Assembly: GCA_017545245.1 (NCBI GenBank)
Contig: JAFWPB010000028.1
Location: 62,001 to 126,000 of the forward strand
DNA length: 64,000 nt
Origin: Clostridiales bacterium
GTDB lineage: Bacteria > Bacillota > Clostridia > Saccharofermentanales > Saccharofermentanaceae
Reading direction: 5' to 3'
Under the pieces are notes generated by a model. The model was not told the origin of the DNA and did no database searches. It saw only the letters and a list, made by a program, of their open reading frames with translations. Position numbers and translations under genes: made by a program. Positions 31,174 through 40,085 of the stretch are shown in pieces. Position 1 is the stretch's first letter. Every line of letters begins with the position of its first letter.

Positions 31174-32343
31174 ATGAAAACCAGAAAGGCTGCGGCGCTT
31201 ATCCTTGCCGCCATGATGCTGACATCCTGCGGAAAAAAGGCCAGCACAAGCGGAACTTCAAATGAAAACAGACAGGCTTCGACAAGTGCTTCGGAGCAGA
31301 GAGTAAAAGACCCGGATCTTCTAGGTAATCCGGATACACGGAATGCGACAAAGCGAGGCCTGATGACCTCTCTTGATGAGAAGAATCCGCTTATAAAAGA
31401 AATCTATTCCTGCTACTGTATGAAGGGCATGGGCATGATGTATACGGAGATCGTTGCCGGCACGCAGCTGACGGTGGAAGCAGAGATCCGCGATGAGAGC
31501 GCTCACGAGAGTAATGAGATCACGCTGATGGTGTTCCCCTATAATTCCGAGTATGCCTGGAACAAGGAAGAGGCGATCGTCAGCATGAAGGGTGCGCCTT
31601 GCAACCCGATCGTCGGCGAAAACTACGAGACGATCCACGTGTTCTGGATCCAGGGCGATCTTCCGACAACAATGAAGGCCGGCAAGTATTCCTTTGTTTT
31701 TGTCCGTAATGACGGCAAGGTCGACTCTGTCATGGACCTGGATGTGATCGATGAGGACGATGCAAAAGAACCGTTGACGGTCGATAAGCCGGTCATTTAT
31801 CTGTATCCGGAAGAAGAGACGGAAGTTTCCGTACAGATTGAACTGCAGGGCGAGCTTGCCTGCACATATCCGAAATATGATCCGGACTTCGGATGGAAGG
31901 TGACGGCAAACCCGGACGGCAAGATCAAGAATCATGCAGACGGAAGAAACTACGATTACCTTTTCTGGGAAGGAAAGACGGATTTTGAACTGGATAAATT
32001 TGAAAACGCAGTCTGCGTGGCCGGCGAAGATACGGCGCGCTTCCTCGAGGAATACCTGACAGCATGCGGCCTGAACGACAGTGAGATCGATGATTTCGTT
32101 TCTTTCTGGCTTCCGAAGATGGAAAAGAACCCGTACAACATGATTGCGTTCCCGATTTCGGACTACGAAGAGATGGCCAAGCTCAATGTTTATCCTCAGC
32201 CGGACACCGAGATCCGTGTGTTTATGGTCTTCCGCGCTCTGGACGAAGCGGCGGATCTTCCTTCCGGGGACGAAATGGTCATGCCGCAGGGCGTAGTGAG
32301 AGAGGGCTTCACATTGGTAGAGTGGGGCGGAACAGAAGTGTAA
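31174..32343 (+). CDS. Lipoprotein with conserved KPVIYLYP domain
   Basis: 389 aa from the ATG with AAGGAG; the open frame reaches 31135 without a site. Signal peptide with lipobox LTSC (Cys about 18). A first beta domain is followed near residue 205 by KPVIYLYPEEETEVSVQIELQGELACTYPKYD, then YDYLFWEGKTDFEL and a C-terminal DFVSFWLPKMEKNPYNMIAFP. I know this YLYPE...LFWEG...WLP.M..N.YN pattern as a widespread family of unknown function in Firmicutes and Bacteroidetes. It is divergent from the FliB-like gene and followed by a terminator. Confidence 0.75.
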   Translation: MKTRKAAALILAAMMLTSCGKKASTSGTSNENRQASTSASEQRVKDPDLLGNPDTRNATKRGLMTSLDEKNPLIKEIYSCYCMKGMGMMYTEIVAGTQLTVEAEIRDESAHESNEITLMVFPYNSEYAWNKEEAIVSMKGAPCNPIVGENYETIHVFWIQGDLPTTMKAGKYSFVFVRNDGKVDSVMDLDVIDEDDAKEPLTVDKPVIYLYPEEETEVSVQIELQGELACTYPKYDPDFGWKVTANPDGKIKNHADGRNYDYLFWEGKTDFELDKFENAVCVAGEDTARFLEEYLTACGLNDSEIDDFVSFWLPKMEKNPYNMIAFPISDYEEMAKLNVYPQPDTEIRVFMVFRALDEAADLPSGDEMVMPQGVVREGFTLVEWGGTEV

Positions 32344-32372
32344 TCTCATTCATTCATGCTTCCTTAAATAGA

Positions 32373-32430
32373 AGGGACGTCTGGAAAGTGGATCGTTTAC
32401 GAAAACACGGAAAGACGTCCCTTTCTTTTA
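32373..32430 (+). terminator. Terminator after the KPVIYLYP lipoprotein gene
   Basis: AGGGACGTCT pairs with AGACGTCCCT, followed by TTCTTTTATT. The loop is about 30 nt. It lies just upstream of the pgk-tpiA promoter. Confidence 0.8.
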
Positions 32431-32459
32431 TTGAAACCCAATAATATTCTTTGTATAAT
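32431..32459 (+). promoter_or_regulatory. Promoter of pgk-tpiA
   Basis: TTGAAA (32431-32436) and a perfect TATAAT (32454-32459) are separated by 17 nt, giving a leader of about 40 nt. A strong housekeeping promoter, as expected for a glycolytic gene. Confidence 0.9.
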
Positions 32460-32505
32460 AGTATGGCTTGAACAACAAGTAATTTTTCGAAGGAGTGTGA
32501 ACATT

Positions 32506-34458
32506 ATGGCAATGGTTCAGAAAAAGAATGTCGAAGACTTGAACGTTTCCGGCAAAAGAGTAATCGTTCGTGTGGACTTCAACGTACCGCTCGACAAGAA
32601 AACAGGTGAAATTACAGACGATAAGAGAATCAAGGGTGCTCTCCCGACGATCAAGTATCTCGTAGATAATAATGCAAAGGTGATCCTGGTATCTCACCTG
32701 GGTCGTCCGAAGAATGGACCGGAGGACGCATTCTCCATGAGACCGGCAGCAGAGCGTCTTGCTGAGCTCATCGGCAAGCCGGTAACACTCGCAAAAGATG
32801 TCATTGGTGAAGATGCAAAGGCAAAGGCTGCTGCACTCAAGGAAGGCGAGATCCTCATGCTTGAGAATGTCCGTTTCCACAAAGAAGAAACAAAGAATGA
32901 CCCGAAGTTTGCCGCTGAACTTGCTTCCATGGCTGACCTTTATGTCAACGATGCATTCGGTACAGCTCACCGTGCTCACGCTTCTACTGCAGGCCTTGCA
33001 AACTTCCTGCCTTCCGCTTCCGGTTACCTGATCGAAAAAGAGATCAAGTTCATCGGCGGTGCTCTGGCTAACCCGGCTCGTCCGTTCGTAGCTATCCTCG
33101 GCGGCGCGAAAGTTTCCGATAAGATCGGTGTAATCGAGAACCTCATCGACAAGGCTGATACGATCATCATCGGTGGTGGTATGGCTTACACATTCGCAGT
33201 TGCCCAGGGCGGTACGATCGGTGATTCCCTCTTCGAAGAAGATAAGGTCGAGCTCGCTAAGGAACTTCTCGCAAAGGCTGAGGCAAAGGGCGTTAAGCTC
33301 CTGACACCTATCGATACAGTTGTTGCAGATGCTTTTGACGCAAACGCAAACTCCCAGATCGTTCCGACAAGAGAGATTCCGGAAGGCTGGATGGGTCTGG
33401 ATATCGGACCGAAGACAATCGAACTGTTCTCCAATGAGATCAAGACAGCTAAGACGATCATCTGGAATGGTCCTGCCGGCGTATTCGAATTTGAAAAGTT
33501 CGCAGTTGGTACGAAGGCTCTGGCTCAGGCTATCGCTGAGTCCGAAGCAATCTCCATCATCGGTGGCGGTGACTCCGCTGCTGCTATCGAGAAGCTCGGC
33601 TATGCTGACAAAGTTACACACATCTCCACAGGTGGTGGTGCTTCCCTCGAGTTCATCGAAGGTAAGGTACTCCCGGGTATTGATTGCCTGAACGATAAGG
33701 AAATCGGCAGAACATTTGCTGCTGGTAACTGGAAGATGAACTGCGGTATCCCGGCAGATGCTGTTAAGCTCATTGAAGAACTCAAGCCGCTCGTTAAGGA
33801 CGCTACAGCAAAGATTGCTCTCGGTGTTCCGGCTACAGCTCTCGCTGCTGCTGTTGAGGCTACAGCTTACACAAACATCAAGATTGCTGCCCAGAACTGC
33901 CACTTCGAAGAGAAGGGTGCTTTCACAGGAGAGATCTCCCCGCTCTGGCTCGCAAAGATGGGCGTTACATACTGCATCATCGGTCACTCCGAGCGTCGTG
34001 AATACAACGCTGAGACAGACGAGACAGTTAACAAGAAGGCTCTGGCTCTTCTGAAGTACGGCGTGAAGCCGATCATCTGCTGCGGTGAGTCCCTGGCTCA
34101 GCGTGAAGCAGGCGAGACATTTGACTGGATCAAGGGTCAGATCGTTGCTGCATTCAAGGATATCCCGGCTGACAAGCTCTGCCAGATCACGATCGCTTAC
34201 GAGCCGATCTGGGCTATCGGAACAGGCAAGACAGCGACCGACGAGCAGGCTGAGGAAGTTTGCAAGTTCATCCGTGGCATCATCGCTGAGCTCTACTGCG
34301 AGAAGTGCGCTGAGGCTATCACCATCCAGTATGGTGGATCCTGCAACGCTGGTAACGCAGCTGGTCTCTTTGCCCAGGCTGACATCAACGGCGGTCTCGT
34401 CGGCGGTGCTTCCCTGAAGGCTCAGGACTTCTCCGTGATCTGCAACGCAGCTAAGTAA
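32506..34458 (+). CDS. pgk-tpiA: Bifunctional phosphoglycerate kinase / triosephosphate isomerase
   Basis: A 650-aa fusion of two glycolytic enzymes. PGK covers about 1-398: [22 protein letters not shown], the nucleotide-binding [14 protein letters not shown] and the C-terminal [14 protein letters not shown]...[10 protein letters not shown]. With only the short join [11 protein letters not shown] begins at AAGNWKMN (active-site Lys, about 409). It continues with GHSERREY (catalytic His), [14 protein letters not shown] (catalytic Glu) and IQYGGSC. Both catalytic sets are intact. Thermotoga makes a comparable PGK-TIM fusion. The start follows GAAGGAG. Codon use is strongly biased (many AAG, GCT, GTT), as in highly expressed genes. 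It is a single-gene unit with its own promoter and terminator. Confidence 0.96.
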   Translation: MAMVQKKNVEDLNVSGKRVIVRVDFNVPLDKKTGEITDDKRIKGALPTIKYLVDNNAKVILVSHLGRPKNGPEDAFSMRPAAERLAELIGKPVTLAKDVIGEDAKAKAAALKEGEILMLENVRFHKEETKNDPKFAAELASMADLYVNDAFGTAHRAHASTAGLANFLPSASGYLIEKEIKFIGGALANPARPFVAILGGAKVSDKIGVIENLIDKADTIIIGGGMAYTFAVAQGGTIGDSLFEEDKVELAKELLAKAEAKGVKLLTPIDTVVADAFDANANSQIVPTREIPEGWMGLDIGPKTIELFSNEIKTAKTIIWNGPAGVFEFEKFAVGTKALAQAIAESEAISIIGGGDSAAAIEKLGYADKVTHISTGGGASLEFIEGKVLPGIDCLNDKEIGRTFAAGNWKMNCGIPADAVKLIEELKPLVKDATAKIALGVPATALAAAVEATAYTNIKIAAQNCHFEEKGAFTGEISPLWLAKMGVTYCIIGHSERREYNAETDETVNKKALALLKYGVKPIICCGESLAQREAGETFDWIKGQIVAAFKDIPADKLCQITIAYEPIWAIGTGKTATDEQAEEVCKFIRGIIAELYCEKCAEAITIQYGGSCNAGNAAGLFAQADINGGLVGGASLKAQDFSVICNAAK

Positions 34459-34498
34459 TCCTCTGCGGCCCAGCCGCTGATTGTGATAAGAAAACAAA

Positions 34499-34540
34499 TA
34501 ACGGCACATCGATGGATTTCGGTGTGCCGCTTTTTTCTGC
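34499..34540 (+). terminator. Terminator of pgk-tpiA
   Basis: CGGCACA(tcgatggatttcgg)TGTGCCG is followed by CTTTTTTC. This terminator and its upstream flank (TTGTGATAAGAAAA) recur almost base for base at 36897-36955. Confidence 0.9.
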
Positions 34541-34616
34541 GAAAAGGGGCGGTGCATGGTCTGGAAAAAGATTGTGAAACCCCTTGTTTTCTTGCGCCTT
34601 TTATGGCTGAAACGAA

Positions 34617-34644
34617 TTGAGTTTTCGCTTGGTGGTGCTATAAT
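34617..34644 (+). promoter_or_regulatory. Promoter of the first PPC/FnIII gene
   Basis: TTGAGT (34617-34622) and TATAAT (34639-34644) are separated by 16 nt, with a TGC extended -10. Confidence 0.8.
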
Positions 34645-34682
34645 TGAAATGTATTAAAAACTTTCGATTTAGAGAGGTGGGG

Positions 34683-36833
34683 ATGAATATGAAAAAGGTT
34701 TTCACGGGCTTCTTAGCGGCCGCGTCCTTGATTGCTTGTCTTGGAATGGCGGTCATGGCGAAAGAACCGGATGGCTCTACAGCAGGGGAGAATGTTGCTC
34801 CGCCAGTTGCTACAGAAGATGTATCAGATGACGTTTTCTTACCTGAAGCGACCAAGACGATCAAAGTGAATACTGATATTAAAGATCACTTTGCGGATGG
34901 ACAAGGAAGTGCAGGTTTTTTCTATCGTTTTACGCTCGATGCCCCAGGAAAAGTGCAGGTGGTTTTCAAACACGATAGAATGGACAGCGATCCTATTTAC
35001 TGGAGAATCAGTCTTTTGAACGATGAAGGAAACTATATTACTTCAGGAGATAAAGCGGTATTTGATGTCAGAGGACAGCAGATGACATCGTACCTTCCGT
35101 CTATTGGCCTTCCTAAAGGTACCTATGGGATTTTGATAACATATGGAACTCATGGTACTGATCAGGAATACACACTCCGTGTGAACTATACGAAGTCTTC
35201 TGTCTGGGAGACGGAGAATAATGATTCAGCGGGCAAAGCAGATCCAATCAGTGTAAACAAGAAATACTATGGTACAGTCTTAGTCAAGGGTGATCTTGAT
35301 TACTACAAGTTCACTATAGCTGATCCTGGAAAAGTACAGGTTCATTTTAATCATGATAATGTCGGTGATTGGTACGATTGCTGGAAGATGACATTCATTA
35401 AAGCAGATGGTCAGTCGAATGCTTTTGATAAGGATGCCTGGGAGACATTCACCGGAGATAATGAAGGTGGATATGCACCGTCAACCGGTCTGAAGGCGGG
35501 AACCTATTATCTTTTGATTACATCGGGTAGAGGTACAAATGGCTGTAACTATAGTTTTACAATCAATTACACAAAATCTACCATATGGGAAGCGGAAGCA
35601 AACAGTTCCAGGGAAACAGCCCGTACTATTGCGACAAACCAGAAATACTATGGTTCCATATACGCAGAAAATGATGTGGATTGGTATAAGTTCACAGTTC
35701 CTGTTCAGAACGACGTGACCATAAACTTTACCCATCCTGAGAATAAAGTCTATGGCGCACGCTGGAATTGGGAACTTTATAAAGAGGGTGTTGCAGATAG
35801 GATCACCGGAGGCGGAATAAACGGAGATTCACAGTTCCAACATGTGGAAAAATCCCTAAAAGGCACTTACTATCTGAAAATTTCGTCTGCAAGCATGGAA
35901 AAAGGAATAACCAATGGTACGTATGTACTCGAAATCAAAGATGTTCCGACTACGCCAACTTCTGTAAAAGCGGCGACTGCTTCAATAACATCGGTCAAGG
36001 TTTCCTGGGCAAAGGTGAATACAGCTACAGGATATGAAGTCTGGAGATCAGAAACTGCAAATGGTACATTCAAGAAAGTTGGTACGACAACTGCTCTTTC
36101 TTACACGAATGGTTCTTTGACAACAGGCAAGAAGTATTACTACAAGGTTCGTGCTTACAAGACAGCGAACAGCAAAACAGGATATAGTGATTTTAGTTCT
36201 GTAGTTAGTGCTACGGCGACCTTGCCGGTACCTTCTTCTGTAATGGCCAAGGTGGCATCTCCGGTTTCCGTGAATATCACCTGGACACCTGGTGCGGGAA
36301 CAGATTTTATACAGGTATGGCGTGCATCGAAAGCGAATGCGGAGCAGAAGGATTATGTTCTCATCGGAACATACAAGGCATCAGCTAAGTCTTCTGTATC
36401 GAAATTCCTGACTCCGAACAACACTTATTATTACAAACTGAGAGGATACAAGAAGCTAAGTAATGGAAAGACAATCTACTCCGGTTACAGCAAAATTGCC
36501 AGCGCGAAGCCTTCTGTCACCGTGGGTGTTCCGACAGGCCTGACAGTAACGGGAACGACTCCAGAAACGATCAGCCTCACATGGAATAAGATCAGCGGCT
36601 CCAACATTATGTATGAGGTGTGGAGAATGGATGTAAAGGGCCATACTCCTGGTGTCTGCATCGGCCGATATGACACTAATTCCTGCACGAGTAAAAAGCT
36701 GACCCCCGGAAAGACCTACTACTACCGTGTAAGAGCGTATTACTATTTCAAAGATGCAAACGGTGATACGCACCGTGTATACGGCAACTACACATCAATT
36801 AAAGAGGCGACTACACCGAAGGCAGTTGGCTGA
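34683..36833 (+). CDS. Secreted protein with PPC-like domains and three fibronectin III domains
   Basis: 716 aa; GAGGTG precedes ATG 34683 (ATG 34689 is an alternative). The signal peptide is MNMKKVFTGFLAAASLIACLGMAVMA. The N-terminal half holds three beta-sandwich units of the pre-peptidase C-terminal (PPC) type, with ..YYG.....D.DWYKFTV....V...F.HP....W and G.YYL.I.....G..Y...INYT. The C-terminal half has three FnIII modules (starting near 416, 515 and 615) with TGYEVWRS, YYYKVRAY and YYYRVRAYYYF. No catalytic domain or sorting signal is visible; it probably binds carbohydrate or protein outside the cell. The next gene is a paralogue. Confidence 0.8.
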   Translation: MNMKKVFTGFLAAASLIACLGMAVMAKEPDGSTAGENVAPPVATEDVSDDVFLPEATKTIKVNTDIKDHFADGQGSAGFFYRFTLDAPGKVQVVFKHDRMDSDPIYWRISLLNDEGNYITSGDKAVFDVRGQQMTSYLPSIGLPKGTYGILITYGTHGTDQEYTLRVNYTKSSVWETENNDSAGKADPISVNKKYYGTVLVKGDLDYYKFTIADPGKVQVHFNHDNVGDWYDCWKMTFIKADGQSNAFDKDAWETFTGDNEGGYAPSTGLKAGTYYLLITSGRGTNGCNYSFTINYTKSTIWEAEANSSRETARTIATNQKYYGSIYAENDVDWYKFTVPVQNDVTINFTHPENKVYGARWNWELYKEGVADRITGGGINGDSQFQHVEKSLKGTYYLKISSASMEKGITNGTYVLEIKDVPTTPTSVKAATASITSVKVSWAKVNTATGYEVWRSETANGTFKKVGTTTALSYTNGSLTTGKKYYYKVRAYKTANSKTGYSDFSSVVSATATLPVPSSVMAKVASPVSVNITWTPGAGTDFIQVWRASKANAEQKDYVLIGTYKASAKSSVSKFLTPNNTYYYKLRGYKKLSNGKTIYSGYSKIASAKPSVTVGVPTGLTVTGTTPETISLTWNKISGSNIMYEVWRMDVKGHTPGVCIGRYDTNSCTSKKLTPGKTYYYRVRAYYYFKDANGDTHRVYGNYTSIKEATTPKAVG

Positions 36834-36896
36834 TGAAGAACTCTGAAAAGCAGAGAAAAACATGACGTTTGCAAGTGCTTTTTGAGTAGAAACATC

Positions 36897-36955
36897 TTGT
36901 GATAAGAAAAACGAATAACGGCACATCGATGAATTTCGGTGTGCCGCTATTTTAT
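36897..36955 (+). terminator. Terminator after the first PPC/FnIII gene (copy of the pgk-tpiA terminator)
   Basis: CGGCACA(tcgatgaatttcgg)TGTGCCG is followed by CTATTTTA. With its upstream flank it differs from the pgk-tpiA terminator at only a few positions over about 55 nt. The 10-mer AAGTGCTTTT (36873) lies just before it. Confidence 0.85.
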
Positions 36956-36968
36956 AAGTGTTTGGCTA

Positions 36969-36997
36969 TTGCGATGCAAAATCGGCGTTGCTATACT
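36969..36997 (+). promoter_or_regulatory. Promoter of the second PPC/FnIII gene
   Basis: TTGCGA (36969-36974) and TATACT (36992-36997) are separated by 17 nt, with a TGC extended -10 as in the neighbouring paralogue's promoter. Confidence 0.75.
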
Positions 36998-37038
36998 GAA
37001 ACTATAATTGTGTATATCTGTATGGGGAGGTTTTGCGT

Positions 37039-39621
37039 ATGAAAAAGATAGCGTCTGTGCTTCTGGCAACGGTTTTTGTGGCCTTGAGCATGGGAATGAC
37101 GGCATTCGCGGATGAAACACAAGAAACAACAGTCGCTCCTGTGGAAACGACACTCCAGACCGAGACAACAACCGAGGGAGATGAAAATGAGGGTGTTGCT
37201 CCGGAGTCAGTTGAAGATGAGGACGTGAATGCGGAAAGTGATGAGATCACGATAGCGTTAAATACTGAGGTTTTCGGTGCGATTACGAAGACTTCTGAAG
37301 AAGACTGGTACAAGTTCACTTTGCCCGCTGACGGAAAAGTGGAATTTGTGTTTAATCATCCGTATTTTGCCGATTCATCATCGTATTGGAAGATGGCCTT
37401 GTATCGAACAGACGAACTCAAAGGTATCTATTCAAATAAGACGAAAAATGGTGATGTTTGGGCGTTTGCCGGTACTGAAAAAACAACGAAATTCACGATG
37501 GGTCTCGCGGCCGGAACATATCACATAAAGGTGTATCGCGGATACTTTTGGAATGATTCGGATTATTCATTCCAGGTAAACTTTACACAGTCGAAAGCAT
37601 GGGAAAAAGAATATAACAGAACTGCGGATACCGCAACGGTTATATCTAAGAACATGACCTATTACGGAAATGTTTGTCAAAGCGACGATGAAGACTGGTT
37701 TAAGTTTACTGTGGAAGAAAACGGAGAAGTGGAATTTGTCTTTACCCATCCGTATTTTTCTAATAGTTCCTCTTACTGGAAAATGGCTTTGTATCGCACA
37801 AATGAAATAAAGGGTATCTACACAAACAAAACAAGTGGGGGAGATGTATGGGAGTTTAAAGGTACCGAAAAGGAAACAAAGTTCACGATGGGCCTTGCTG
37901 CCGGTACGTATTATGCAAAAGTGTACAAAGGCTATTATGCCGATACATCAACGTATTCACTTCGCTTGAATTACACGAAATCAAGCGTTTGGGAAAAAGA
38001 GTATAATGGGAACGCCGTAAATGCTAACACGATTTCCACGAACACGACCTATTACGGAAATATCTGCCATAATGATGATGAAGACTGGTATAAGTTTTCT
38101 GTTCCTGCAGATGGAAAGGTAGAATTCGTATTTACTCACCCATATATTGAAAGCAGCAATTCATATTGGAAGATGGCTATGTACCGTACGGATGAATTGC
38201 AGGGTATCTATACAAATCAAACAAGTGGTGGCGATCATTGGCAAATTAAGGGTTCTAACAAAGAAACAAAGTTCTCGATGGGACTTAAATCCGGTACATA
38301 TTACATCAGGGTATTCAAAGGCTATTCTTCATCCGCTTCAACGTATACACTTCGCCTGAACTATACAAAGTCTACAGTATGGGAGAAAGAATACAATGGA
38401 GACTTTGGAAGTGCAAGAACGATTGCAATGAATACTTCCTATTATGGAAGCATCTGTCAAAGTGACGACGTGGATTATTATAAGTTTACTGTTTCGGGTG
38501 CGACAGATGGAAAGATCACCTTTACACACCCACTTAATAATAATAATACAACGGCTTTCTGGTATCTTACAATTTATAAGTCTGATGGTAATACACAAAC
38601 AGAATATGCAAAGAAGATTGAAATAAGAGGCAATGAGAATCTGGAGAAGAAACTCTTCCTGGACAAGGGGACGTACTATCTGAGAATAACTAAAGGTTAT
38701 TCCACAGATCAATCCACCTACAAATTCATGATTTCGGATCCGCCGCTGGCGCCGTCTTCTGTAAAAGCAACGTCACAGTCGCTTTCGAGTATTAAGGTCA
38801 CATGGAATGCAGTAGATGGAGCGAATGGTTATCAGATCTGGAGATCAGAATCGGCTGATGGAGAATTCAAGAATATTGCATCTCTTACTGACATCAGCAA
38901 AGTGAACGGTTCTTTGACCCCGGGAAATACATACTACTACAAAGTACGTGCATACAAGACAAAGGGAAGCGAGAAGATCTATGGAGACTTCAGCAGTGTC
39001 GTAAGTGCGAAGGCAACTTTGCAGGCTCCGTCTAGTGTATCGGCGAAAGTAAGTTCACCGACGACAGTCGATATTAAGTGGTCGGCTTCTTCTGAGACAG
39101 AGTTTGTCCAGGTTTGGAGAACTGATAAGGCAAATGCGGCGCAGAGCGATTATGTGCTTCTTGGCACATACAAGGCAACGGACAAAGCTTCTGTGTCGCG
39201 GTTCCTGTTCCCGAACAAGACTTACTATTACAAGCTCAGAGGATATACACACTATAAAGATGGAAAGACGTATTATTCCAGTTACAGTAAGGTAGTCAGT
39301 GCAAAACCTTCAGTTACGATCGGAACGCCGACAGGCCTGAAGGTCACCGGCACGACGAAGGATTCTGTGAGCCTCGTATGGGATAAGGTCAGTGGATCGA
39401 ACATCATGTACGAAGTATGGCGACTGGAATCCCGTACGAATACACCGGGGGTCTGCCTTGGCCGTTACAGTGACCCAAGCAAGGTCAGCACAAACCTCAC
39501 GGCCGGAAAGACCTACTATTATCGAGTAAGAGCTTATTACTATTACTATGACGGAGACGGCGTAGTTCACAGAGTATATGGTGATTACAGTTCAATCGTA
39601 GCGGGTACAACGAAGAAGTGA
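37039..39621 (+). CDS. Secreted protein with four PPC-like repeats and three fibronectin III domains
   Basis: 860 aa; GGGGAGG 8 nt before the ATG, while the frame-extending TTG at 37033 has no support. The signal peptide ends near AFA-DE, followed by a Thr/Glu linker. Four tandem PPC-like units of about 120 aa follow; the first three are very similar (DWYKFTLPADGKVEFVFNHPYF, YWKMALYRTDELKGIY, KFTMGLAAGTY) and the fourth diverges. Three FnIII modules end the protein (NGYQIWRS, YYYKVRAYKT, YYYRVRAYYYYYDGDG). The FnIII part closely resembles that of the upstream gene. The near identity of repeats 1-3 suggests recent internal duplication. Probably a surface or secreted adhesin-like protein; no enzyme motif seen. 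Confidence 0.8.
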   Translation: MKKIASVLLATVFVALSMGMTAFADETQETTVAPVETTLQTETTTEGDENEGVAPESVEDEDVNAESDEITIALNTEVFGAITKTSEEDWYKFTLPADGKVEFVFNHPYFADSSSYWKMALYRTDELKGIYSNKTKNGDVWAFAGTEKTTKFTMGLAAGTYHIKVYRGYFWNDSDYSFQVNFTQSKAWEKEYNRTADTATVISKNMTYYGNVCQSDDEDWFKFTVEENGEVEFVFTHPYFSNSSSYWKMALYRTNEIKGIYTNKTSGGDVWEFKGTEKETKFTMGLAAGTYYAKVYKGYYADTSTYSLRLNYTKSSVWEKEYNGNAVNANTISTNTTYYGNICHNDDEDWYKFSVPADGKVEFVFTHPYIESSNSYWKMAMYRTDELQGIYTNQTSGGDHWQIKGSNKETKFSMGLKSGTYYIRVFKGYSSSASTYTLRLNYTKSTVWEKEYNGDFGSARTIAMNTSYYGSICQSDDVDYYKFTVSGATDGKITFTHPLNNNNTTAFWYLTIYKSDGNTQTEYAKKIEIRGNENLEKKLFLDKGTYYLRITKGYSTDQSTYKFMISDPPLAPSSVKATSQSLSSIKVTWNAVDGANGYQIWRSESADGEFKNIASLTDISKVNGSLTPGNTYYYKVRAYKTKGSEKIYGDFSSVVSAKATLQAPSSVSAKVSSPTTVDIKWSASSETEFVQVWRTDKANAAQSDYVLLGTYKATDKASVSRFLFPNKTYYYKLRGYTHYKDGKTYYSSYSKVVSAKPSVTIGTPTGLKVTGTTKDSVSLVWDKVSGSNIMYEVWRLESRTNTPGVCLGRYSDPSKVSTNLTAGKTYYYRVRAYYYYYDGDGVVHRVYGDYSSIVAGTTKK

Positions 39622-39647
39622 TTCGGAGCTGATCACAATTCAGTAAC

Positions 39648-39678
39648 TAAGAGGGACTGTCTCAATGAGGCAGTCCTC
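39648..39678 (+). terminator. Terminator after the second PPC/FnIII gene
   Basis: GAGGGACTGTCTC pairs with TGAGGCAGTCCTC almost completely; the T-tail (GTTATGT) is weak. Confidence 0.55.
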
Positions 39679-39703
39679 GTTATGTAAGCAGACTTTGAGA
39701 CGC

Positions 39704-39930
39704 GCATAAGTCGGAAAATAGGATTTGGCCGTTTGCGACTTACATTTTCGAGGTCACATAAGTCGGAAAATGGAAAAAGCCGCTTTCCGACTTACATTTT
39801 GTCCTGTTTTTCAGTGCTTTTAAGTCGGAAATGGTGAAATGCCGGATTCCGACTTACTTTGTCAAAAAAAGAATTGCCAAATGGCGCAAATTATAAGTCG
39901 TATATGTCAATTTGGAGATTTACGACTTAT
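39704..39930. repeat. TAAGTCGG hairpin array (four units)
   Basis: Four units of TAAGTCG(GAAA)-N(about 22)-(TTC)CGACTTA start at 39707, 39759, 39821 and 39894. Loops differ: GGATTTGGCCG, GGAAAAAGCCG, GGTGAAATGCCG and a fourth without CCG. An AGTGCTTTT 9-mer (39813) runs directly into unit 3. The array fills the gap between the PPC/FnIII gene and the serpin gene; the rest of the gap up to 40085 holds only a possible TATAAT (40040) for the serpin. Confidence 0.9.
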
Positions 39931-40085
39931 CTGCCCTGCTTGAAAAGAACTGGAGAAAGATTTTGCAACAGAATGGGGATCTGATTCGTCTAATAATCAG
40001 AAGTGACGAATCGGGAATTTATAAAAAAACGATTTCTAATATAATGCAAAAGAACTTACATATGGTAAAAAGTGAGGGTGTTCAG

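Noticed and set aside
29919..31247. Longer start for the FliB-like gene
   Set aside because: The extra 68 residues lack a site and would overlap the start of the divergent lipoprotein gene; ATG 31043 has GGAGG.
32428..34557. 709-aa frame antisense to pgk-tpiA
   Set aside because: A mirror of a highly biased gene; composition is Cys/Asp/Ser-rich nonsense with no start signal.
39704..39930. Integron attC-like sites
   Set aside because: The hairpins resemble folded attC only loosely; the GTTRRRY-type core sites, integrase and gene cassettes are absent.
39912..40085. N-terminal extension of the serpin frame by 58 codons
   Set aside because: It starts inside the hairpin array, and the lipoprotein signal peptide clearly begins at 40086.
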